A DNA stretch of 26,068 nucleotides from an uncultured Lachnospiraceae bacterium (lineage in GTDB: Bacteria; Bacillota; Clostridia; Lachnospirales; Lachnospiraceae), in the NCBI GenBank assembly GCA_910588125.1, contig CAJUPI010000045.1, positions 1-26,068 of the forward strand, given 5' to 3'. Below, piece by piece: positions 7,079 to 13,398 of this stretch (positions are counted from its first letter, which is position 1; each line of letters opens with the position of its first letter). Position numbers and translations under genes: made by a program. The notes under the pieces are model-generated. The model was not told the origin of the DNA and made no database searches. It saw only the letters and a list, made by a program, of their open reading frames with translations.

Positions 7079-8467
7079 ATGGACATATTAAAAAAGATAC
7101 CAGTACGGGAACAGGATGCCAAGGTGCGGGCAACGAATTTTGAAGAGGTCTGTTACGGATATAATGACAAGGAGGCGCAGGAGGAGGCATCCCGCTGCCT
7201 GAAATGTAAAAATGCCAAATGTATGGGAGGGTGCCCGGTTTCCATTGATATTCCAGGATTTATCCGCGAGGTGGACGCGGGAGATTTTGAGGCGGCGGCG
7301 AACGTGATTGCCGAGGCTTCGGCATTGCCGGCAGTCTGCGGCCGGGTATGCCCGCAGGAGTCCCAGTGTGAAGGACAATGCATACGCGGAATCAAAGGAG
7401 AACCGATCTCGATCGGAAAGCTGGAACGATTTGTAGCGGATTGGTCCAGAGAGCATGGCTTTGTGCCGAAGGTGGCAAAGGAAAAGAATGGCAGGCGGGT
7501 GGCAGTGGTAGGTTCCGGCCCGGCTGGCCTGACTTGTGCCGGAGATCTGGCCAAAATGGGTTATGATGTGACGATATTCGAGGCTCTTCATGAGCCGGGA
7601 GGTGTGTTGACCTATGGGATTCCAGAGTTTCGTCTTCCCAAGGAGACTGTGGTCCGGACGGAGATTGAGAATGTCAAAAAGCTGGGCGTGAAGATTGAGA
7701 CGGATGTGATTATCGGCAAATCGGTGACTATCGATGAGTTGATGGAGGAAGAAGGCTATGAAGCCGTGTTCATCGGTTCGGGAGCCGGGCTGCCGAAATT
7801 TATGGGTATCCCTGGTGAAAATGCCAACGGAGTATTCTCAGCCAACGAATATCTGACCCGCAGCAATCTAATGAAGGCGTTTCGGGAAGATTATGACACG
7901 CCGATTGTGGCTGGCAAGAGGGTGGCGGTAGTCGGCGGCGGCAATGTGGCTATGGATGCGGCCCGGACAGCGCTGCGTCTGGGAGCAGAGGTATTCATCG
8001 TGTATCGCAGGAGCGAAGCGGAGCTGCCGGCCCGAGTGGAAGAAGTACATCATGCCAAAGAGGAGGGGGTAGAGTTTCATCTGTTGACCAATCCGGTAGA
8101 GATTTTGACCGATGAGAAGGGATGGGTCACAGGGATGACGGTTCGCAAGATGGAGCTGGGAGAACCGGATGAATCCGGCAGGAGACGTCCAGTGGAGGTG
8201 CCCGGTTCGGACTATACCATTGAGGTGGATACAGTGATCATGTCTCTTGGCACCTCTCCGAACCCGCTGATATCTTCTACTACCGAAGGATTGGAAGTCA
8301 ACCGCCGTAAATGCATCGTGGCGGAGGCAGAGAATGGGCAGACCTCGCGTCCGGGCGTATTTGCCGGCGGTGACGCAGTGACCGGAGCGGCTACCGTGAT
8401 TCTGGCAATGGAGGCAGGAAAGCATGGAGCGAAGGGGATTCATGAATATCTGAGCGGAAAGGAATAA
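7079..8467 (+). CDS. nfnB: Glutamate synthase small-subunit-like flavoprotein (NfnB type)
   Basis: 462 residues from ATG 7079, preceded by GGAGG at nine bases. Two N-terminal cysteine groups for [4Fe-4S] clusters are visible: C40, C43, C48, C52 and C87, C91, C97, C101. An FAD dinucleotide fold (VAVVGSGPAGLTCAGDLA) and an NADPH fold (RVAVVGGGNVAMDAARTALR) follow, with the C-terminal FAD motif GVFAGGDAVTGAATV. Adjacent nfnA makes the Nfn transhydrogenase complex the best reading. A GltD-type subunit would normally be next to a large gltB gene, which is absent here, so glutamate synthase is the less likely alternative. Confidence 0.92.
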   Translation: MDILKKIPVREQDAKVRATNFEEVCYGYNDKEAQEEASRCLKCKNAKCMGGCPVSIDIPGFIREVDAGDFEAAANVIAEASALPAVCGRVCPQESQCEGQCIRGIKGEPISIGKLERFVADWSREHGFVPKVAKEKNGRRVAVVGSGPAGLTCAGDLAKMGYDVTIFEALHEPGGVLTYGIPEFRLPKETVVRTEIENVKKLGVKIETDVIIGKSVTIDELMEEEGYEAVFIGSGAGLPKFMGIPGENANGVFSANEYLTRSNLMKAFREDYDTPIVAGKRVAVVGGGNVAMDAARTALRLGAEVFIVYRRSEAELPARVEEVHHAKEEGVEFHLLTNPVEILTDEKGWVTGMTVRKMELGEPDESGRRRPVEVPGSDYTIEVDTVIMSLGTSPNPLISSTTEGLEVNRRKCIVAEAENGQTSRPGVFAGGDAVTGAATVILAMEAGKHGAKGIHEYLSGKE

Positions 8468-8473
8468 GGGCAG

Positions 8474-8515
8474 GATTCCCGGTCTGTGCAGGCAGGCGGG
8501 AGGAATCGATTTTTG
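8474..8515 (+). terminator. Terminator after nfnB
   Basis: GATTCC (8474-8479) pairs with GGAATC (8502-8507), with G/C-rich sequence in the loop that can extend the stem, followed by GATTTTTGG. It lies just after the nfnB stop. Confidence 0.6.
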
Positions 8516-8589
8516 GCTGCCGGTTATTTATAAGAGAGCAGGAAAAGGTTTTTGCTGTCAGGAGAGGATTCCGGCAGCAGGAACCTTTT
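8516..8589 (+). promoter_or_regulatory. Candidate attenuator upstream of MATE-2
   Basis: A hairpin pairs AAAAGGTT (8543-8550) with AACCTTTT (8582-8589) and GCTGTC (8554-8559) with GGCAGC (8573-8578), ending in a T run. The upstream GCTGCCGG (8516-8523) is the perfect reverse complement of CCGGCAGC (8571-8578), so it can capture the hairpin's inner 3' arm. Such competing pairings are typical of transcription attenuation. No promoter or known aptamer was found between the nfnB terminator and this element. Confidence 0.45.
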
Positions 8590-8620
8590 GAAGTCTGAGG
8601 TGGAAAGACAGAGGGAAAAA

Positions 8621-9958
8621 ATGAAACGTCACATTGATTTACTGCATGGAAGAATTTTGCGTTCTCTGACGGGACTGGCATTGCCGATCATGGCGACTTC
8701 GCTGATACAGACAGCATACAATCTGACCGATATGGCATGGATTGGCCGGGTGGGAAGCGCGGCAGTGGCGGCGGTGGGAGCCGCCGGGATGTATACTTGG
8801 CTGTCTTCTGGGATTGTCACCTTGGCGCGGATGGGCGGACAGATCAAGGTGGCGCACAGCCTGGGAGAAGGAGAAATCAAAGAAGCGGTGGAATATGGCC
8901 GGGGAGCCGTTCAGCTTACCCTTCTTTTGGCATTGGCATTTGCACTGGTTGTCAATCTGTTTACCGGAAGGCTAATCGGTTTTTTTGGACTCAGCAGTGA
9001 GAAAATTGTTGGGGATGCGCAGATCTATCTGCGGATTACCGGCGGATTAATCGTATTTTCCTTTTTAAATCAGACGTTGACCGGAATGTTTACGGCAATC
9101 GGGGACAGTGGGACGCCTTTTTTAGCAAATGGTACGGGGTTGGTGATCAATATGGTGCTGGATCCTCTGTTGATTTTCGGAGTTGGTCCGTTCCCCCGGA
9201 TGGAGGCGGCAGGGGCGGCGACGGCTACAGTAACAGCGCAGATGGCAGTGACGCTGGTGATGGTATGGCGGGCTTCACGGGATACGGTATTGTTTGACAA
9301 GCTTTGCCTGTGGAAGAGGACGGGTATGCGGTATTTCCAGATGATTTTAAAGCTGGGAGTGCCCTCTTCTCTACAAAGTATGCTATATTCGGGAATTTCG
9401 ATGGTGCTGACACGGATGGTGGCGACCTGGGGCGATGCGGCGGTGGCTGTTCAGAGGGTTGGTGGCCAGGTGGAGTGCATTTCCTGGATGACGGCAGAAG
9501 GATTTGGCTCGGCGATGAATGCTTTTACCGGACAGAATTTTGGGGCGCGGCTCTATGATCGGGTAAAGAAAAGTTACCGGCTGGCGCTGATGGTGATTGG
9601 CCTTTGGGGAACTTTTACTTCCTGCCTGCTGGTTTTGGGAGCGGAACCGATTTTTCGGATTTTTATTCAGGAGGCGGACGTGGTGCCGATTGGCATCAGC
9701 TATCTGGTGATTCTGGGGATTGGCCAGATGCCGATGTGCGTGGAATTATTGACGGTAGGAGCCTTGCAGGGGCTGGGTAAGACGATGTCATGTTCGGTGA
9801 TTACGATCATACTTACGGCGGCGCGAATTCCACTGGCGATTCTGTTGACCAGGACTGGGCTGGGGCTGGATGGCATCTGGTGGGCGCTTACGGCGACCAG
9901 TATCACAAAGGGAGTGGTTTATGTGGTATACTATTCATGGGTATTAAAAAATCTGTAG
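8621..9958 (+). CDS. MATE family efflux transporter (MATE-2)
   Basis: 445 residues from ATG 8621, which follows AGAGGGAAAAA; the frame is open 23 codons further up, but no ribosome site supports a longer form. It has the two-times-six-helix MATE layout: N-terminal RILRSLTGLALPIMATSLIQ and YNLTDMAWIGRVGSAAVAAV, second half starting near FQMILKLGVPSSLQSM, and FTGQNFGARLYDRV. A multidrug or metabolite exporter with unknown substrate. It probably heads a three-gene operon with the small membrane protein and MATE-3. Confidence 0.93.
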   Translation: MKRHIDLLHGRILRSLTGLALPIMATSLIQTAYNLTDMAWIGRVGSAAVAAVGAAGMYTWLSSGIVTLARMGGQIKVAHSLGEGEIKEAVEYGRGAVQLTLLLALAFALVVNLFTGRLIGFFGLSSEKIVGDAQIYLRITGGLIVFSFLNQTLTGMFTAIGDSGTPFLANGTGLVINMVLDPLLIFGVGPFPRMEAAGAATATVTAQMAVTLVMVWRASRDTVLFDKLCLWKRTGMRYFQMILKLGVPSSLQSMLYSGISMVLTRMVATWGDAAVAVQRVGGQVECISWMTAEGFGSAMNAFTGQNFGARLYDRVKKSYRLALMVIGLWGTFTSCLLVLGAEPIFRIFIQEADVVPIGISYLVILGIGQMPMCVELLTVGALQGLGKTMSCSVITIILTAARIPLAILLTRTGLGLDGIWWALTATSITKGVVYVVYYSWVLKNL

Positions 9959-9976
9959 AAACTGAGGTGAGGGAGC

Positions 9977-10384
9977 TTGGAGAAAAAAAGCGGCAGGGCG
10001 AGAAAGAGGAAGGGCAGTATAACGGAGGATCGGATCAAGACGACGTTAAAGCTTAGCATGATACTTTTTGAGATTATGTTTTTTATCATTGTTTTCTGGT
10101 ATCTGTGTTTTAATGTCTCCTTTTTACGTCAGAGTCCGCTGATGCGGTCTCTGGGGATTTTTACCGGGGTGGTTTATTTGTTCCTTTGTCCGATTGCTCC
10201 TTTTTGTGGGATTATCTGCGGGGGGATGGGGTACATGAGGCTGAGGAAGCTGATAGCAGAACAAGAGAACGACTCCGGACTCAGGCGGTGGAAAAAGCTT
10301 GCTTTGATTGAGGTTTTGTTGGGAATCGTGATGGCACTGCCCTGTATGACACTTTTTTTGGGAGCTTGTTCCGGACAGATATAA
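9977..10384 (+). CDS. Small membrane protein of unknown function between two MATE genes
   Basis: 135 residues if translation starts at TTG 9977, which follows GAGGTGAGGGAGC; an internal ATG at 10058 would remove the basic N terminus. Three hydrophobic segments are visible (about 29-48, 61-85 and 109-130), with a strongly basic N terminus (SGRARKRKGS) and a charged loop between the second and third. I do not recognise a family. It lies 18 bases after MATE-2 and 39 bases before MATE-3, so it is probably cotranscribed with both. Confidence 0.65.
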   Translation: MEKKSGRARKRKGSITEDRIKTTLKLSMILFEIMFFIIVFWYLCFNVSFLRQSPLMRSLGIFTGVVYLFLCPIAPFCGIICGGMGYMRLRKLIAEQENDSGLRRWKKLALIEVLLGIVMALPCMTLFLGACSGQI

Positions 10385-10423
10385 AAGGAACAATCGTTAT
10401 GAATTACAAGGAGGAGAAAAGCC

Positions 10424-11812
10424 ATGGCTAAGATAATGACAAAAGAAGAAAAGTTCAAACAGATGATAGAGACGCCGGTAAACCGGTTGATTCCCAGGCT
10501 GGCGGTTCCGACGATTATCAGTATGCTGGTGACATCGATCTATAATATGGCAGATACCTTTTTTGTCAGTCAGATTGGCACCAGCGCGTCAGGGGCTGTG
10601 GGTGTGATCTTTTCTGCCATGGCGATGATCCAGGCGGTGGGATTTACCCTGGGAATGGGAAGCGGCAATAATATTTCCCGCGCGTTGGGGAACCGGGAGG
10701 AGGAACGGGCCAGCGTGTTTGCAGCGATGGCTTTTTTTACTGCCGGGATAATCGGACTTTTGTTTTTGCTGTTCGGAATGATGTTTTCCCGCCAGATGGT
10801 ATATTTTCTGGGGGCGACGGAGACGATTGCGCCGTATGCCCAGGATTATGCACGTTATATTTTGATTGCAGCGCCATTTATGATGTGTTCCTTTGTAATG
10901 AACAATATTTTACGCGCACAGGGAAGTGCTATGTTGGCGATGGTGGGAATCACGACCGGTGGTATTTTGAATATGATTCTCGATCCAATTCTGATTTTTG
11001 GATTCGGGATGGGGATTTCTGGTGCGGCGATAGCGACGATGCTCAGCCAGATGATCAGCTTTTCTATTTTGCTGTATCAGTGCAATTCTCATGGGGATTG
11101 CATTAAGATCCAGCTTTCCTGTTTTCGCCCGAATCTGAAAATGTATGGGGAAATCCTTCACGCCGGATTGCCTTCCTTCTGCCGTCAGGGTCTGGCCAGT
11201 GTGGCGGCGGTTGTGCTTAATTTTGCCGCCGGGCCTTATGGAGATGCGGCGATAGCGGCAATGTCAATTGTCACCCGTTTTATGATGTTTATCAATTCCA
11301 GCCTGATTGGGTTCGGGCAGGGCTTCCAGCCAGTGTGCGGCTTTAATTTTGGCGCCAGACGCTATGACCGGGTGCTGGAGGCATATTGGTTCTGTGTAAA
11401 GGTGGCGGTGGTTATGCTGACGCTCTTCGGAACAGTGGCGTTCCTCTTTAGCCGTCCGATCATTACGGCATTCCGGAGAGAGGATCTACAGGTGATTGAG
11501 ATCGGTACCCTGGCCTTGCGGCTGCAGCTTTTGACGATGCCGATCCAGGCTTGGGTTATTATGGTCAATATGTTGACACAATCGATCGGTTATGGATTTC
11601 GGGCTTCTTTAGTGGCGTTGGGACGGCAGGGGTTGTTTTTGATTCCTTCCCTGCTAATTTTTCCGCGCGTTTTCGGTGTGCTGGGAGTACAGATTTCACA
11701 GCCGCTGGCAGATGTGTTTACCTTTTTGCTGGCAACAGGGATTGTGCTGGGGGTGTTAAAGGAGCTGAAGCAGCTGCGGGAGGAGCAGGAGGGCAATAGT
11801 TGCGGGATATAA
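10424..11812 (+). CDS. MATE family efflux transporter (MATE-3)
   Basis: 462 residues; the start ATG follows AAGGAGGAGAAAAGCC, a strong site. MATE hallmarks are NRLIPRLAVPTIISMLVTSI, YNMADTFFVSQIGTSASGAV, LRAQGSAMLAMVGITTGGIL, NMILDPILIFGFGMGISGAA, then GQGFQPVCGFNFGARRYDRV in the second half. The last two resemble the MepA/DinF-like clade of Gram-positive MATE proteins. The charged C terminus (LKELKQLREEQEGN) is cytoplasmic. It is more similar in style to MepA-like proteins than MATE-1 or MATE-2, so the three do not look like a recent tandem duplication. Confidence 0.95.
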   Translation: MAKIMTKEEKFKQMIETPVNRLIPRLAVPTIISMLVTSIYNMADTFFVSQIGTSASGAVGVIFSAMAMIQAVGFTLGMGSGNNISRALGNREEERASVFAAMAFFTAGIIGLLFLLFGMMFSRQMVYFLGATETIAPYAQDYARYILIAAPFMMCSFVMNNILRAQGSAMLAMVGITTGGILNMILDPILIFGFGMGISGAAIATMLSQMISFSILLYQCNSHGDCIKIQLSCFRPNLKMYGEILHAGLPSFCRQGLASVAAVVLNFAAGPYGDAAIAAMSIVTRFMMFINSSLIGFGQGFQPVCGFNFGARRYDRVLEAYWFCVKVAVVMLTLFGTVAFLFSRPIITAFRREDLQVIEIGTLALRLQLLTMPIQAWVIMVNMLTQSIGYGFRASLVALGRQGLFLIPSLLIFPRVFGVLGVQISQPLADVFTFLLATGIVLGVLKELKQLREEQEGNSCGI

Positions 11813-11828
11813 CCCGAGAATACACGGC

Positions 11829-11953
11829 CATGGAAAAAGGAGCGGGAAGAGGTGGGAAATGGTCTGATGATTTTGACTTTGCAGGAATTCTTGATCCCGA
11901 AACCGGAAAAAGCGGCAGACCATTTTCCGCCGTTTCCTGCTCTTTCTTCCATG
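11829..11953. repeat. Long imperfect inverted repeat (38-base arms)
   Basis: The left arm (11829-11866) and the reverse complement of the right arm (11916-11953) agree at 31 of 38 positions, and several of the differences leave G-T pairs. The spacer is 49 bases. A transcript would fold into one long hairpin. It lacks a following T run in either direction, so it is not a standard terminator. It lies 17 bases after the MATE-3 stop and may be a small mobile-element-like repeat. Confidence 0.75.
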
Positions 11954-12258
11954 CCATCATCACCACCCATTTCCATTTGTATCTACTTTAGTTTTTAAAT
12001 GGGTGATATATAGTCATAATCGGTAGAGCGGGTGTCATCCAAAAGGAATATAGTCATAGTATGAGGAATAAGCTGGTATGCTATCTATAGAAAGTTTTAG
12101 AAGGCGTTTTTATTATGGGAGAACATTTATTTGAGAGTAGAGAGAGGTCCTAGCTCCTGCAAGCACCCGTTTTTATAAGCGTTATGCGCTAATTTGCAAG
12201 CAGAAACTTCCTGACCTTTTCTAATCATATTTTGAAATATCATTCAAGCATATTTACA
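11954..12258. other. Gene-free stretch with short repeats
   Basis: No convincing coding region. Visible structure: CACCCATTT (11964-11972) with AAATGGGTG (11997-12005) as a nine-base inverted repeat, and an 11-base direct repeat ATATAGTCATA at 12008-12018 and 12048-12058. The rest is AT-rich. Confidence 0.6.
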
Positions 12259-12287
12259 TTGTCGAACCCTGGAAACTATGGTACAAT
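12259..12287 (+). promoter_or_regulatory. Promoter of the small toxin gene
   Basis: TTGTCG (12259-12264), 17-base spacer, TACAAT (12282-12287). Predicted start is near 12294, about 60 bases upstream of the toxin ATG. Confidence 0.75.
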
Positions 12288-12321
12288 CTCACTAAAGAAA
12301 GTCAGAGAGCAAAGGCGGCTA

Positions 12322-12348
12322 ACCCTCCAATCATCAGAAAGGAGGGCT
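12322..12348 (+). promoter_or_regulatory. Hairpin masking the toxin ribosome binding site
   Basis: CCCTCC (12323-12328) is the perfect complement of the Shine-Dalgarno GGAGGG (12341-12346), with a 12-base loop. Flanking bases can add further pairs. Such masking of the ribosome site is characteristic of type I toxin mRNAs. Confidence 0.7.
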
Positions 12349-12352
12349 GACC

Positions 12353-12460
12353 ATGGTTACATATGCTGAGTTATTTCAGTTTTGTATCTTCATTGTCGCC
12401 CTTGTTGGCCTGTGTTATACGGTCTTCAAGGGAAAAAATAGCCGCCACTACCGCAAATAG
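12353..12460 (+). CDS. Putative holin-like / type I toxin peptide
   Basis: 35 residues. MVTYAELFQF is followed by one hydrophobic helix (about residues 8-25, with CIFIVALVGLCYTVF) and a basic tail ending KGKNSRHYRK. This is the pattern of the putative holin-like toxin family and of TxpA/BsrG-type membrane toxins: a short N-terminal M-x-x-Y-E/A-x-L/F motif, a single transmembrane helix and a basic C terminus. The start has AAAGGAGGGCTGACC upstream, masked by a hairpin. Its 3' end and downstream sequence are covered by a convergent antisense RNA. Probably membrane-disrupting when translated. The family is assigned from pattern, not from a search. Confidence 0.82.
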   Translation: MVTYAELFQFCIFIVALVGLCYTVFKGKNSRHYRK

Positions 12461-12530
12461 TGACGGCTGACCTCGTAAGAGGTTAAGTCAACATTGTTAG
12501 GGGTAGGCCGCTTCTCTGACTTTCCCCTTC
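12433..12530 (-). ncRNA. Antisense RNA antitoxin of the type I toxin
   Basis: Predicted transcript of about 98 bases from the minus-strand promoter at 12565-12537. It ends at an intrinsic terminator made by AGCCGTCACTA (12468-12458) pairing with TAGTGGCGGCT (12450-12440) with one mismatch around a seven-base loop, then a T run (complement of A 12433-12438). It is complementary to the last nine codons of the toxin and the following 70 bases, the TxpA/RatA-type geometry. It should block the toxin mRNA or promote its decay. Confidence 0.8.
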
Positions 12531-12536
12531 TCTTTT

Positions 12537-12565
12537 ACTATAGCACATCTGCCAAACGGTTGCAA
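12537..12565 (-). promoter_or_regulatory. Promoter of the antisense RNA
   Basis: On the minus strand, TTGCAA (12565-12560), 17-base spacer, TATAGT (12542-12537). It is closer to consensus than the toxin promoter, as expected for an antitoxin made in excess. Confidence 0.8.
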
Positions 12566-12594
12566 CCTCCATTTTTGGTATTTTATCACGCAAA

Positions 12595-12616
12595 CAAGGG
12601 GGACAAAGCCCCCTTG
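12595..12616 (+). terminator. Possible toxin mRNA terminator
   Basis: A perfect eight-base stem CAAGGGGG/CCCCCTTG with a six-base loop, followed by AATGTTAAACCTTTTT. The T run is delayed by eleven bases, so termination efficiency is uncertain. It lies 135 bases beyond the toxin stop and beyond the antisense promoter, where such mRNAs often end. Confidence 0.45.
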
Positions 12617-12630
12617 AATGTTAAACCTTT

Positions 12631-12771
12631 TTATACAATCGAATCTTCTATTTTTTTGACCGGATCCGCCATTTTCTTTATCTTAGGAAGTAACAGCTTA
12701 CCATAAAGCCATGTAAACAATTTTAAAATCTTATTGTATAAAAAGAAACGGCAGTAGCCCCCAAACTCCAC
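12631..12771 (-). CDS. Doubtful 46-codon ORF or gene remnant
   Basis: On the minus strand a GTG at 12771, preceded by TAGGGGTTTGG, opens a 46-codon frame containing GGYCRFFLYNKILKLFTWLY and ending ADPVKKIEDSIV. It is hydrophobic-aromatic then basic, unlike random sequence. A 13-base inverted repeat (12627-12639 with 12733-12745) overlaps its two halves. It could be a small membrane peptide or the tail of a decayed gene. I do not recognise it. Confidence 0.25.
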   Translation of the reverse strand: MEFGGYCRFFLYNKILKLFTWLYGKLLLPKIKKMADPVKKIEDSIV

Positions 12772-12920
12772 CCAAACCCCTACAAGCGCAAGCGATATTC
12801 ACAAGCGCTGGCAAGCGATACGCACCTATGCACAGACTGGTTTTCTATGTATCTAATGCATTTCCAATACGCAACTCATACGCAATTCCAAGAATTTTCT
12901 AAAAACTTACCCACACAACA
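12772..12920. other. Gene-free AT-rich stretch
   Basis: Holds four CAAGCG hexamers within 12783-12820 and several ACGCAA-like words. No gene, promoter or strong hairpin seen. Confidence 0.5.
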
Positions 12921-12952
12921 AAAAAGAGTATCTATCTTTCGATAAATACTCC
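12921..12952 (-). terminator. Terminator of tRNA-Arg
   Basis: On the minus strand, an 11-base stem with a GAAA tetraloop (12952-12927) followed by six T (12926-12921). It lies 20 bases after the tRNA 3' end. Confidence 0.93.
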
Positions 12953-12971
12953 CTTTTGTAATGCTCCTTAA

Positions 12972-13045
12972 CGTGCGCGAGAGGATTCGAACCCCCGACA
13001 CCTTGGTCCGTAGCCAAGTGCTCTATCCAGCTGAGCTACGCACAC
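12972..13045 (-). tRNA. tRNA-Arg(ACG)
   Basis: 74 bases on the minus strand. The acceptor stem GTGTGCG pairs with CGCGCAC, the D arm is GCTC/GAGC, the anticodon stem is CTTGG/CCAAG, and the loop CTACGGA gives anticodon ACG. The T arm GGGGG/CCTCT encloses TTCGAAT, and the discriminator is G. No CCA is encoded. Confidence 0.97.
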
Positions 13046-13236
13046 ATATTCTTTTCTGCTGCTAAACTAAACTTTGTTAACAACAGAAGTAATTCTACTC
13101 CATAATTTGTATTTTGTCAACTGTATTTTTAGGATTTTTGTACTTTTTGTATTTTACTGAAGTGAAATTCTCTTTATTATAGCAGATTTTTGAGGACTTG
13201 GCCAAAAGACTTATTGCAGGAAAATCAAGAAAGCAT
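13046..13236. other. Gene-free AT-rich spacer
   Basis: Separates the minus-strand tRNA-Arg from the plus-strand helicase transcript. No gene seen; the tRNA promoter must lie in its left part. Confidence 0.5.
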
Positions 13237-13265
13237 TTGACAAACTTAAAAGAGTATGATAAAGT
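13237..13265 (+). promoter_or_regulatory. Promoter of the DEAD-box helicase
   Basis: TTGACA (13237-13242), 17-base spacer, TAAAGT (13260-13265). Predicted start is near 13272, only about eight bases before the leader terminator hairpin. Confidence 0.85.
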
Positions 13266-13279
13266 AAAAAACTGTTACA

Positions 13280-13319
13280 AGAGAGGGTTTCGGGTCTGTC
13301 CTGGAACCTCTCTTTTTTT
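13280..13319 (+). terminator. Leader terminator upstream of the DEAD-box helicase
   Basis: AGAGAGG (13280-13286) pairs with CCTCTCT (13307-13313) and, after one bulged G, TTTC with GGAA, then seven T. It sits between the promoter and the gene, so most transcripts should stop after about 45 bases unless it is overridden. Confidence 0.88.
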
Positions 13320-13398
13320 GGAAAACAGACAGTACGGGTGGTTTAAAAGCGAGACGCCCGGTGGCAAATAGATTTGGACAGGAAGGCTGGGGACAAAT

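Noticed and set aside
7079..8467. Glutamate synthase small subunit (GltD)
   Set aside because: No large-subunit gene is adjacent, while an NfnA-type partner is directly upstream, so NfnB is the better call.
12783..12900. CAAGCG and ACGCAA words as a CRISPR or iteron array
   Set aside because: The words are only six bases long, irregularly spaced and lack conserved repeat units or spacers.
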